DNA of 24,016 nucleotides. Origin: CAZLPZ01 sp964561535. Lineage in GTDB: Bacteria; Pseudomonadota; Alphaproteobacteria; Micavibrionales; Micavibrionaceae. This document shows positions 7,077 through 14,625 of this stretch, one piece after another. The notes under the pieces were generated by a model. It made no database searches, was not told the DNA's origin, and saw only the letters and a program-made list of their open reading frames with translations. How positions within the stretch are numbered: the stretch's first letter is position 1; the number at the start of each line of letters is the position of its first letter. The stretch is taken from contig CAZLPZ010000027.1 of NCBI GenBank assembly GCA_964561535.1, forward strand, positions 1 to 24,016, given 5' to 3'. Position numbers and translations under genes: made by a program.

Positions 7077-8692
7077 GGTTTTACCTCACTAGGGCGCTGT
7101 TTCATTTCAAGCACAGCTGTTAAACGTCCCTGATCCGTTTTTGGTTTTCCCTTGTCACTTGTCGAAAACGTATATTCCGTCCCATACGTTAAATCCTTAG
7201 GCGATTGGGTGATCACGACATCATAATCTGTAAAACTTTGAGCCAAACGAGTCCGGAAATCAGACACCATTTTATTGGCATCCTCAGGGGCCATTGTCCC
7301 CGGAAAACTGACGTCCAATTGAGCCAACAATAATTGCGTTTCAATTGTGGCCACAGATAAAGGATCATTCGATGTTTGTTGCGCTTTAAGCAAACTAACC
7401 GACACTTTATCAAGCGCAAAATCAGAGGTAAGCGCCTCTCTCATTTTTTGAGTAAAATCAACAAGATCTAGTTTGTTCTTCTCTAAACTATTAAAGACCG
7501 ACACAGACCCCTGAACCAATTTAATATTCAATTGAGAAGTTTCGATCGTTGCCAAAAGTTGCTTACGTTGCGATTCAACCTTTTCAAGACGTGATGTTTG
7601 TAAGGACACATTATCAAGTTGTTCCTTCATATTCCACAATTCTTGTCCAAAATAAATCATCCCCCCCATCGCACCCAAAACCATTGTTGTCGCCAAAATA
7701 AGCGACCCCAACCGCGTGCGCGAAATTCGGGTCAGTTCCGGCGTTTGGAACGCATAGGAACTTCGCATCAAGTGTGATAACCACGCGACATACAAAACAT
7801 CGGCAAAATAAGGATGATCAGACGTTGACCCCGACAACCGAACAGCGCCCAGGGCTTCATTCACCGTCATCCCAAAAAAACTATTTGCCTTAATGAGTGA
7901 TCTTAAATTATCAACCCCCTCGGGGTGACCAAGCACAATGACCTCAAGCTGAGAATCCGCATTAAATCCAAATCGACTGATATACCCCATCGTGGCTGTA
8001 AATTCTTGAGCAACCTGACTCGCCCACGTCGCATGTTCCGTCGTTGTCTCCATAATCGTCGTTAACCGTGTCAGCGATAATTCGCCATTCCGCACCACAA
8101 TTTGGCGCAAGCCTCCCCCATGTTGCTGGGTCATAAAGACAATCCAACGATCCGGATCGATATCCCCTTTATTCAAATAAGCAGATAATTTTTGAATCAT
8201 CGAGACCGATTCAATCGGTAATAAATAAATCCCCTGAACCCGCGTCATCGATGTGCGAACGGCATCCACCACATTGGCGATCAAATCGTTTTGAGGTAAC
8301 GCGGAAAATAAATACGGTTTGCCGGAGACGTTTTGAACTTTTTCAGCTTCGCTTGTTTTCGACTTTCTGTGATCTTTTAATGGAAAGGCCCGCCGCATCG
8401 GATAGTTTGGAAATGCAGCCGTTAATCGGCGATCAATCACATGTTGTTGGTCAAAAATAGCAACTTTTGGAACAATCTCACGACGATAATATTGTTCAAC
8501 CATATCGTATAAAATTTTAACCGGCTTACCCTTGGCCTTATCTTTCAATAATTCCGACAAAATAGGAACAACATCGGGATCGTTCCATTGAACATCCCCG
8601 ACCAATTTATATTTCCCCCGAACCACAGAATAAACCGCAGCCAGTTCATCCGACATCATTAAAACTGTACTATGACCTGTAAGCACGTTCAT
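7073..8692 (-). CDS. PilM/PilN (GspL)-like fusion: cytoplasmic domain, one membrane helix, periplasmic domain
   Basis: This 539-residue protein has a large cytoplasmic N-terminal part (about 1-320), one membrane segment (about 328-352, SLILATTMVLGAMGGMIYFG), a coiled coil (about 354-410) and a periplasmic alpha/beta domain (about 410-530). This is the topology of GspL, or of PilM joined to PilN. The usual PilM SxxIDIG phosphate motif is absent, so any actin-like domain is highly diverged. In known systems this protein recruits the GspE/PilB ATPase and binds PilO/GspM, and the neighbours here are exactly those. The ATG at 8690-8692 lies three bases after the GspF stop, with TAAGGA abutting it. 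An internal start at Met12/Met13 is possible. Confidence 0.75.
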   Translation of the reverse strand: MNVLTGHSTVLMMSDELAAVYSVVRGKYKLVGDVQWNDPDVVPILSELLKDKAKGKPVKILYDMVEQYYRREIVPKVAIFDQQHVIDRRLTAAFPNYPMRRAFPLKDHRKSKTSEAEKVQNVSGKPYLFSALPQNDLIANVVDAVRTSMTRVQGIYLLPIESVSMIQKLSAYLNKGDIDPDRWIVFMTQQHGGGLRQIVVRNGELSLTRLTTIMETTTEHATWASQVAQEFTATMGYISRFGFNADSQLEVIVLGHPEGVDNLRSLIKANSFFGMTVNEALGAVRLSGSTSDHPYFADVLYVAWLSHLMRSSYAFQTPELTRISRTRLGSLILATTMVLGAMGGMIYFGQELWNMKEQLDNVSLQTSRLEKVESQRKQLLATIETSQLNIKLVQGSVSVFNSLEKNKLDLVDFTQKMREALTSDFALDKVSVSLLKAQQTSNDPLSVATIETQLLLAQLDVSFPGTMAPEDANKMVSDFRTRLAQSFTDYDVVITQSPKDLTYGTEYTFSTSDKGKPKTDQGRLTAVLEMKQRPSEVKP

Positions 8693-8695
8693 TCC

Positions 8696-9910
8696 TTAAA
8701 TATCGAGTTTTGCCATCATATCGTAAATTGGACCAAAGACACCGGCCGCGACCCACAAAATCATTAACCCTAAGATCGATGTTAATGTTGGTTCAATCGA
8801 AGTAATCAATCCCTCGACAGCTTCATCAACATCTTTTGTATAAAATTTGGAAACTTGATCCAGAACTGGCGTCATGTTACCTGATTCTTCCCCAATCTTC
8901 ACCATACGAACGACAAGACTAGGGAATTCTCCCGACATATTAAACGCTTTGGACAAAGGTTCTCCCCCCTGGACCAAATTAATCACGGTTTCCATGGCTT
9001 CAAACAGCACCAAATTAGTAACTGTATCCCGCGACGCCCGCAGGGAACTTAAGACATCAATCCCACTGGCATACAACGCGCCGAACGTTTGACAGAAGCG
9101 CGCAATCGAAATTTTTCGGATTAAATTTCCAGCAACAGGCGCGCGCAACCAAATGGCATCCGCCTTGTACGCGAAAGAATCAGAATTTTTACGCAAGAAT
9201 TTATAAAAAAACGACAACGCGAGAGGCGTGATAAAAATAACATACCAATAGTTTTGAAAGAATTTCGATGTACTGATCAACGATACCGTATACCAGGGCA
9301 ACGTTTGTTCCATATTCTTTAAAAAATCAACGATTTGCGGCACAACATACCCCATCATAACCGTGACCACCACAATCACCGCAATCAACAAAATCGTTGG
9401 GTATCGCGTCGCCTTCTTAATTTTGGATTGCATATTGTCAATCCAGTATAAATATTTCAGAAGTTCCCGGAATGTAAACGATAAATCCCCGGTTTCTTCA
9501 CCGGCACTCACCAATGAAATATATAAGTTATGAAAGACCTTGGGGTGCATTTTTAAAGCTTCAGATAATGACGTCCCTTCGGAAACTTCCCGATAAATCT
9601 CGGTCATAATATCTTTTAAACGCGAATTTTCCGTTGTATCCCGAATATCCGCAAGCGAATCGAGCATTGGAACGCCCGCTGATTGCAACTGTTCCAAATG
9701 GGTAAATAACTGAATCAAATCGCGCGTGGTAACCTTTTTCCCACCCAAATGAAACCATTTTTTTCCCCCCTCTCCTACCGCAAGCGCCTGAATCAATTCA
9801 AGGCCCGTGACTTGAAGTTGCCTGAAAAGATCAGTTTCATTGGCGGCGGCCAAAACCCCACGCACCGTACGGCCTTTGTTATTAATCGCGCGGTATTTAA
9901 AACGTTGCAT
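8696..9910 (-). CDS. GspF/PilC-family inner-membrane platform protein
   Basis: This 404-residue protein has two T2SSF domains and is the polytopic platform around which the assembly ATPase works. The N-terminal MQRFKYRAINNKGRTVRGVL and the sequences AGVPMLDSLADI, LVSAGEETGDL, ASGIDVLSSLRASRD and KIGEESGNMTPVLDQVSKFY are classic for the family. Three membrane regions are visible: ILLIAVIVVVTVMMGYVVPQ, YVIFITPLALSFFYKFL, and the C-terminal LTSILGLMILWVAAGVFGPIY. The frame extends upstream to a TTG near 9982, but that part is REP-derived, so the ATG at 9908-9910 is used. A 118-base gap with a degenerate REP pair separates it from the upstream ATPase gene, while the next gene starts three bases after its stop. 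Confidence 0.93.
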   Translation of the reverse strand: MQRFKYRAINNKGRTVRGVLAAANETDLFRQLQVTGLELIQALAVGEGGKKWFHLGGKKVTTRDLIQLFTHLEQLQSAGVPMLDSLADIRDTTENSRLKDIMTEIYREVSEGTSLSEALKMHPKVFHNLYISLVSAGEETGDLSFTFRELLKYLYWIDNMQSKIKKATRYPTILLIAVIVVVTVMMGYVVPQIVDFLKNMEQTLPWYTVSLISTSKFFQNYWYVIFITPLALSFFYKFLRKNSDSFAYKADAIWLRAPVAGNLIRKISIARFCQTFGALYASGIDVLSSLRASRDTVTNLVLFEAMETVINLVQGGEPLSKAFNMSGEFPSLVVRMVKIGEESGNMTPVLDQVSKFYTKDVDEAVEGLITSIEPTLTSILGLMILWVAAGVFGPIYDMMAKLDI

Positions 9911-9936
9911 AAGATGATCCCAAAATTTATTCTGTT

Positions 9937-10006
9937 GTCGTCCCGGCGAAGACCAGGACCTAGAAACCCTAAAAATGAACAAGATCCCGACCTGCGCCGG
10001 GATAGC
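9937..10006. repeat. Degenerate inverted REP-like pair (family A)
   Basis: GTCGTCCCGGCGAAGACC (starting at 9937) and, inverted, GATCCCGACCTGCGCCGGGA (starting at 9983) are diverged copies of the arms at 219-242 and 293-316, with a 22-base spacer. The pair lies in the 118-base gap between the GspE-like gene stop and the GspF-like gene start. Confidence 0.65.
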
Positions 10007-10028
10007 AAGTCAATTTCATTGATATATT

Positions 10029-12374
10029 CTATCGCGTAAAATCAACACAGGTGGCCGCCGATTCAAACGACGTGATGCCTTCCATGATCTTTAAAATAGC
10101 ATCATCCTTCATACTTTTGAATCCCTTTTCGATCGCTTTTTTTCGTAATTCGCCTTTTGTACCCGCGCGCGCGACGATTTCATCCAATTCCTCATCAAAT
10201 GTGAGAATTTCGACCAGCGCAATCCGGCCTTTATACCCCTGGCCGCGGCAGGCAGAGCACCCCCCCGCGTGAGGCCTCCAGATTTGGGGCGGTTCAGCCG
10301 GATCAAATCCCATCAATCCAGATTCTTCGGCATTTGGATGATATTCTTCCTTACATGAACCACATAACCGCCGGGCCAAACGTTGCGCAAACACCGCAAT
10401 GACGGCACCTGCAATCATCCCTGGTTTCAACCCCAGGTCCAGCAAACGCGGAATCGCCCCGAACGAATCATTCGTGTGTAACGTTGTATACACCTGGTGC
10501 CCGGTCATCGCAGCCTTAAGCGCCATTTCGGCCGTTGTCCCGTCGCGAATCTCCCCGATAAAAATGATGTCCGGATCTTGACGCAGTAAAGCACGGATCC
10601 CGTCACCAAAATCAAGAACCCCTTCCCGGATCGCCGTTTGACGAATCATGGGCAACGAATATTCAACCGGATCTTCTAATGTTTGAATATTAACCTGAAC
10701 GCTATTAATCGCGTTAATCATTGAATAGAGTGATGTGGATTTCCCAGACCCCGTGGGGCCTGTCACAATAATAATACCTTCAGGTCGTGTTTGGGCCCAA
10801 TTGATTTTTTCAAGATTCCCTTCTGAAAACCCCAATCGTTCCAAGGGCAAAATACTGGCCGACTTGTCCAAAACCCGCATGACGATGTTTTCGCCAAACA
10901 CCGTTGGCAATACGCTGACCCGGAAATCGGCGGAACGCGCCCCAAATTTCAATTCAAAACGACCATCTTGAGGGGATAATTTATCAGCGATATTCATATC
11001 AGCCATAATTTTAATCCGCTGCGCAATCGCCCCCCAATGTTTTTTATGGAGAATCTGGGCCGTAAATAAAACCCCGTCCAAACGATAACGCAAGCGGACA
11101 AAATTTTCTTCAGGTTCCCAGTGCAAATCCGAAATACCTGTCTTGACCGCTTCGGCGACCAACGTATTCACCAACCGAACAATCGGATGCGTATAAATAC
11201 CGCTCTCGGGGATTTTCGCCAATTCTTCTGGATTCGTATTATCCATCTCGCCCAAAATGGCTTCGACATCGCTTGAATAGCCATAGGCCGCATCGATCGC
11301 TTCGGACAAGACACTGGCCGTGGTCAATAACGGCTTTAATTTCATATTTTTGGGGATGATGCGGCGTAATTTATCCAACGCTACAATATCATGCGGATCG
11401 AGCATCGCGACCATCACTTCACCATCCATCAGTGAAATGGGCAGAGCCTGCATTTTCATGGCCTGATCTTTGGTCACAAGAGATAAAGCTTCGCCGTCCA
11501 CAATTGTATTCTTGGCATCAAAAACATCATACCCCGACGCTTCGGCCAGAACTTCGGATAATTGCTGATCTGAAATAAACCCTAAATCCAACATGACTTG
11601 ACCGAGCATCTTGCCCGTCATGCGTTTCTCTTGAAGAGCCACTTTTAATTGTTCTGGCGTTAACCATCCGCGCGCAATCAACCGTTCCCCAATTTTGGTG
11701 GCGCCTGTCCCCCCGCCTTCGGCTTCTGATTCAAGAAGGCGTTTCAACATATGGCCAGGACGCGCCGGCAAATTCGGCGTATCTTTGCGCTCAGATTCAT
11801 GTTCCCGGCGATCGATTGGATGCTCGGCGTCAAACCGCTTTTTTAAATTTGACGCATTATGCTCTTCATGACGCTCTGAATGCCCCTCGGGCTTTATTTT
11901 AGGGTCCGACGGGAATCCCGTGTCCGGTTCGATCTCGGGCTCCTTCTTATCCAATTCTTCCGGAAAGGAAGCAGGCCCTGCAGAATAGGTAAATCCAGAC
12001 CGCGGGGCCCTTTGGGAAAACGACAGGACTTCTGGTCCATCGGGCGATATTGGATCGATTTTCTCTGACCCTTGAACCGATGCAGACGCCCCATGCATTG
12101 GCGCTGAATGGGCAAAGACATCTGACTCATCCGGTCGTTTTATTGATGGTTCTGTCAAACGCTCGATGGGCGGTGCATCTTCGAACGGGTCAAAAGAACC
12201 GATCGGTGACGGGGGAGATAAGGGTGGGGGTGGAGACGATGGATGAGTAGGAACTTCTTTTTTCTTACTCTCTAAAAATCGTTGCGAGGGGGGCGGAAGC
12301 ATCGGCGCGTCAAATTCAATGACGATTTCGCCATCTACCGGTTTAATTCCGAAATCTTTGGGGCCTACTGCCAT
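10029..12374 (-). CDS. GspE/PilB-family assembly ATPase with Pro-rich N-terminal extension
   Basis: This 781-residue cytoplasmic hexameric ATPase powers pilus or pseudopilus assembly. A long Pro/Ser/Glu-rich, low-complexity N terminus (about 25-210) is followed by a MshEN/T2SSE N domain (GERLIARGWLTPEQLKVALQ to about residue 290). The catalytic domain has Walker A GPTGSGKST (from about 539), Asp box LEDPVEY, Walker B IIFIGEIRD (Glu near 608) and His box TTLHTNDS. A tetracysteine zinc site is present (CGSC at about 671-674 and CSAC at about 706-709). All catalytic motifs are intact. The frame reaches a GTG at 12437, but the promoter at 12426-12453 places the transcript start near 12419, so I chose the ATG at 12372-12374 (MAVGPKDFGI). 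It is the first gene of the operon. The proline-rich extension is unusual. Confidence 0.93.
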   Translation of the reverse strand: MAVGPKDFGIKPVDGEIVIEFDAPMLPPPSQRFLESKKKEVPTHPSSPPPPLSPPSPIGSFDPFEDAPPIERLTEPSIKRPDESDVFAHSAPMHGASASVQGSEKIDPISPDGPEVLSFSQRAPRSGFTYSAGPASFPEELDKKEPEIEPDTGFPSDPKIKPEGHSERHEEHNASNLKKRFDAEHPIDRREHESERKDTPNLPARPGHMLKRLLESEAEGGGTGATKIGERLIARGWLTPEQLKVALQEKRMTGKMLGQVMLDLGFISDQQLSEVLAEASGYDVFDAKNTIVDGEALSLVTKDQAMKMQALPISLMDGEVMVAMLDPHDIVALDKLRRIIPKNMKLKPLLTTASVLSEAIDAAYGYSSDVEAILGEMDNTNPEELAKIPESGIYTHPIVRLVNTLVAEAVKTGISDLHWEPEENFVRLRYRLDGVLFTAQILHKKHWGAIAQRIKIMADMNIADKLSPQDGRFELKFGARSADFRVSVLPTVFGENIVMRVLDKSASILPLERLGFSEGNLEKINWAQTRPEGIIIVTGPTGSGKSTSLYSMINAINSVQVNIQTLEDPVEYSLPMIRQTAIREGVLDFGDGIRALLRQDPDIIFIGEIRDGTTAEMALKAAMTGHQVYTTLHTNDSFGAIPRLLDLGLKPGMIAGAVIAVFAQRLARRLCGSCKEEYHPNAEESGLMGFDPAEPPQIWRPHAGGCSACRGQGYKGRIALVEILTFDEELDEIVARAGTKGELRKKAIEKGFKSMKDDAILKIMEGITSFESAATCVDFTR

Positions 12375-12425
12375 TATCAATACATCCGTGAATTTGCCGT
12401 CATGGGCACAAGAATAGAAGACGAG

Positions 12426-12453
12426 GTTATAATTCACTTCTATCTTCGGTCAA
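12426..12453 (-). promoter_or_regulatory. Promoter of the gspE-like assembly operon
   Basis: On the minus strand TTGACC (12448-12453), a 16-base spacer and TATAAC (12426-12431) match the sigma-70 consensus at 5/6 and 5/6. The predicted start is about 45 bases before the chosen ATG. No other strong promoter is seen within the operon. Confidence 0.6.
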
Positions 12454-12485
12454 TAAAGTCAGGAATTCGTTAATATTTGACCGAA
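12445..12485. promoter_or_regulatory. Candidate operator: 9-bp perfect inverted repeat over the operon promoter
   Basis: TTCGGTCAA (12445-12453) and TTGACCGAA (12477-12485) are exact inverted repeats whose starts are 32 bases apart. The first arm covers the -35 element of the assembly operon promoter, so a protein bound there could control it. The regulator is unknown. Confidence 0.4.
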
Positions 12486-12535
12486 ATGAAGATAAAATTA
12501 ATATTGTCGTAATGTTTTATACTTATATTATGTCT

Positions 12536-13891
12536 TTATTTTGGGAGAAACATCTCGACTTTCAATCCCCCCAGCGCCTCTGATCGCCCCAAAACAATTT
12601 CTCCCCCATGAGCATGAACCAAATCCCGGGCAATCGCGAGACCTAATCCCACTGGCCCCCCCGCCGTACCGACAGCATGCGCAGCACTGTCCAGGTGACG
12701 TGATGCGTCCAACCGCGTGAATGGTTTAAATGCATCTTCATATTGATCTGGATGAATGCCGGGACCATTATCCTCGACCCCCACCACAATCTGTCCGGCA
12801 TCTTGCGTCACCCTTACCACAACAACCGATCCATATCGACACGCATTCGAGACTATATTTGTAACCGCGCGCGTAAACGCCACGGGCCGCACCGCGGCGT
12901 AAAGTAGATCGGGACCATTATAGGATAGGTCTAATTTTTTGGTATGAAACCGGCTTAAAACATTTCGGACGATTTGGCTTAAATCCACCGTTTCTGCCCG
13001 TTCTCCCCCCTCGCCTTTTACAAAATCAAGATAGGCGTTGAGCATCGCCTCCATGGTATTCACATCCCCCTTTAAGGCACGCACATCATCATCCTCGGGC
13101 AGTAAAGACAAGGCCAATTTGATCCGCGTCAGCGGCGTCCGCATGTCATGCGAAACACCCGCAAGCATGACGGTGCGTTGTTCGACTTGGCGCCGGATTC
13201 GGTCACGCATATTCATAAAAGACCGCCCTGCCGCACGCACTTCACGTGCCCCTTGGGGTTTGAAATTTTCAACGTCTTGACCGCGTCCAAATCGTTCCGC
13301 CGCAATCGCCAATTTACGAATCGGCCGAATTTGATTGCGCAAAAAAATCATAGATACCAACGTGGATGATAGCGAAATTCCAATCATCCAAATCAAGAAA
13401 ACATAAGATGATGATGAATAAAGACGCCGTTCCGGAACCTGAACCGACAAGATCGCGTTTTTCAACTGGACCTGAATGTCATAAAATTTATCCGATTCAT
13501 ATGGCATAACTGCAAAGGGACGATGAACACGGCGCACAAGGGCACTGTCTAAATAATGAATTGCCGGACGTTTTAAAAACGAAACAGATGCTGGAGACAA
13601 TTCAACCAAACCGTTTGGAATCAAACGCGCCGTCATATCCAAATTTATTTTGGTATAATTTAAAACCTGAACCAACGCCAAATTAGGATCATCATTAAAT
13701 TCTATCATATCTGCCATCACGGCGATTTCACCCGCCACGGCATCGGATAACCGTCCAATTGTTTTGCTCCAATGACGATCAAAAAATATATATACTGTCA
13801 CAATTTGAAGGATCAAGACCGGTAACAACACAATCAATGTTGATCGGGCAAGCAATGTTTGGGGGAGGTAGTTTTTGATGGTTGAAATCAT
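12536..13891 (-). CDS. EnvZ-type sensor histidine kinase
   Basis: This 451-residue inner-membrane kinase has a first membrane segment at about 17-37 (TLIVLLPVLILQIVTVYIFF). A periplasmic sensing loop of roughly 125 residues and a second segment at about 163-184 follow. A HAMP linker begins NQIRPIRKLAIAAERFGRG. The HisKA helix contains AGVSHDMRTPLTRIK, with phospho-acceptor His248. The ATP-binding domain has N box NIVSNACRYG, G1 VEDNGPGI, F box FKPF and G2 GLGLAIARDLV. All phosphotransfer motifs are intact. The start lies eight bases after the response regulator stop, with TAGGACAGAAT giving a good AGGA site. The signal is unknown. EnvZ-type kinases often respond to osmotic or envelope conditions. 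The next transcribed unit downstream is the assembly operon, a plausible but unproven target. Confidence 0.95.
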   Translation of the reverse strand: MISTIKNYLPQTLLARSTLIVLLPVLILQIVTVYIFFDRHWSKTIGRLSDAVAGEIAVMADMIEFNDDPNLALVQVLNYTKINLDMTARLIPNGLVELSPASVSFLKRPAIHYLDSALVRRVHRPFAVMPYESDKFYDIQVQLKNAILSVQVPERRLYSSSSYVFLIWMIGISLSSTLVSMIFLRNQIRPIRKLAIAAERFGRGQDVENFKPQGAREVRAAGRSFMNMRDRIRRQVEQRTVMLAGVSHDMRTPLTRIKLALSLLPEDDDVRALKGDVNTMEAMLNAYLDFVKGEGGERAETVDLSQIVRNVLSRFHTKKLDLSYNGPDLLYAAVRPVAFTRAVTNIVSNACRYGSVVVVRVTQDAGQIVVGVEDNGPGIHPDQYEDAFKPFTRLDASRHLDSAAHAVGTAGGPVGLGLAIARDLVHAHGGEIVLGRSEALGGLKVEMFLPK

Positions 13892-13899
13892 ATTCTGTC

Positions 13900-14625
13900 C
13901 TACCCCCCCATCACCAATTCGTCGATCAATAACTGATACCCCTGTCCTCGTACCGTCGCGATAAATCGCGGCATTTTGGGATCATCATTTAATGTCCGCC
14001 GCAACCTTGTAACCTGAACATCAATCGTACGTTCATCTGGATTTACGCCCATCGCAGCGGCCAAGGAATCGCGATGCATCACAATCCCAGGGGAAGACAA
14101 AAGCGCGCGCAATAATTTTGCCTCGACAATTGTCAGGTTTTGGATACCCGTCTTTACCGATTTAATTTCGTTACGAGACAAATCAATCGACCATTCCCCC
14201 AATTGAACGGGCGCTTGTAAGGGATCCGGGATTGGCATGCGCTTTAATATTGCTTCGATCCGCAATTTCAATTCACGCGGTTCAAACGGTTTCACCACGT
14301 AATCATCGGCCCCGGCCTCAAGCCCCTTGATCCGATCTTCAATATCATCCATTGCTGTTAAAAGAAGGATCGGAGTATCATGCCCCGCTGCACGCAAAGT
14401 TTTCGTGAAATCAATTCCCGTTTCCCCCGGCATCATAATATCCAAAACGATCAAATCAAAGGAAAGGACTTTCATGACCTCACGCGCGGCCGCGACGGTC
14501 GAGGCTTCGGCCACCATCATTCCCTGCTGCATCAGAAACCGAAATAATAATTCACGAATTCGGTCATCGTCATCAACAATTAAAATATGAAGTTTTTCCG
14601 AGTGTTTAAGAATTTTCTCTGACAT
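13900..14625 (-). CDS. OmpR-family response regulator
   Basis: This 241-residue transcription factor has a receiver domain (about 12-125) with the acidic cluster DDDD at 18-21, phospho-acceptor Asp62 (LIVLDIMMPG), Thr90 and Lys112 (VVKPFEPREL). A C-terminal winged-helix DNA-binding domain follows (about 145-237, ending with DERTIDVQVTRLRRTLNDDP and RFIATVRGQGYQLL). Every switch residue is present. The ATG directly follows the UbiH stop (TAAATG), so translation is probably coupled, and the cognate kinase follows eight bases later. Sequence is closest in style to OmpR/PetR-type alphaproteobacterial regulators. The target genes cannot be read from this window. Confidence 0.95.
   Translation of the reverse strand: MSEKILKHSEKLHILIVDDDDRIRELLFRFLMQQGMMVAEASTVAAAREVMKVLSFDLIVLDIMMPGETGIDFTKTLRAAGHDTPILLLTAMDDIEDRIKGLEAGADDYVVKPFEPRELKLRIEAILKRMPIPDPLQAPVQLGEWSIDLSRNEIKSVKTGIQNLTIVEAKLLRALLSSPGIVMHRDSLAAAMGVNPDERTIDVQVTRLRRTLNDDPKMPRFIATVRGQGYQLLIDELVMGG

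Noticed and set aside
9911..9982. Extension of the GspF-like protein to a TTG near 9982
   Set aside because: The added residues come from the degenerate REP pair, and the GspF family start fits the ATG at 9908-9910.
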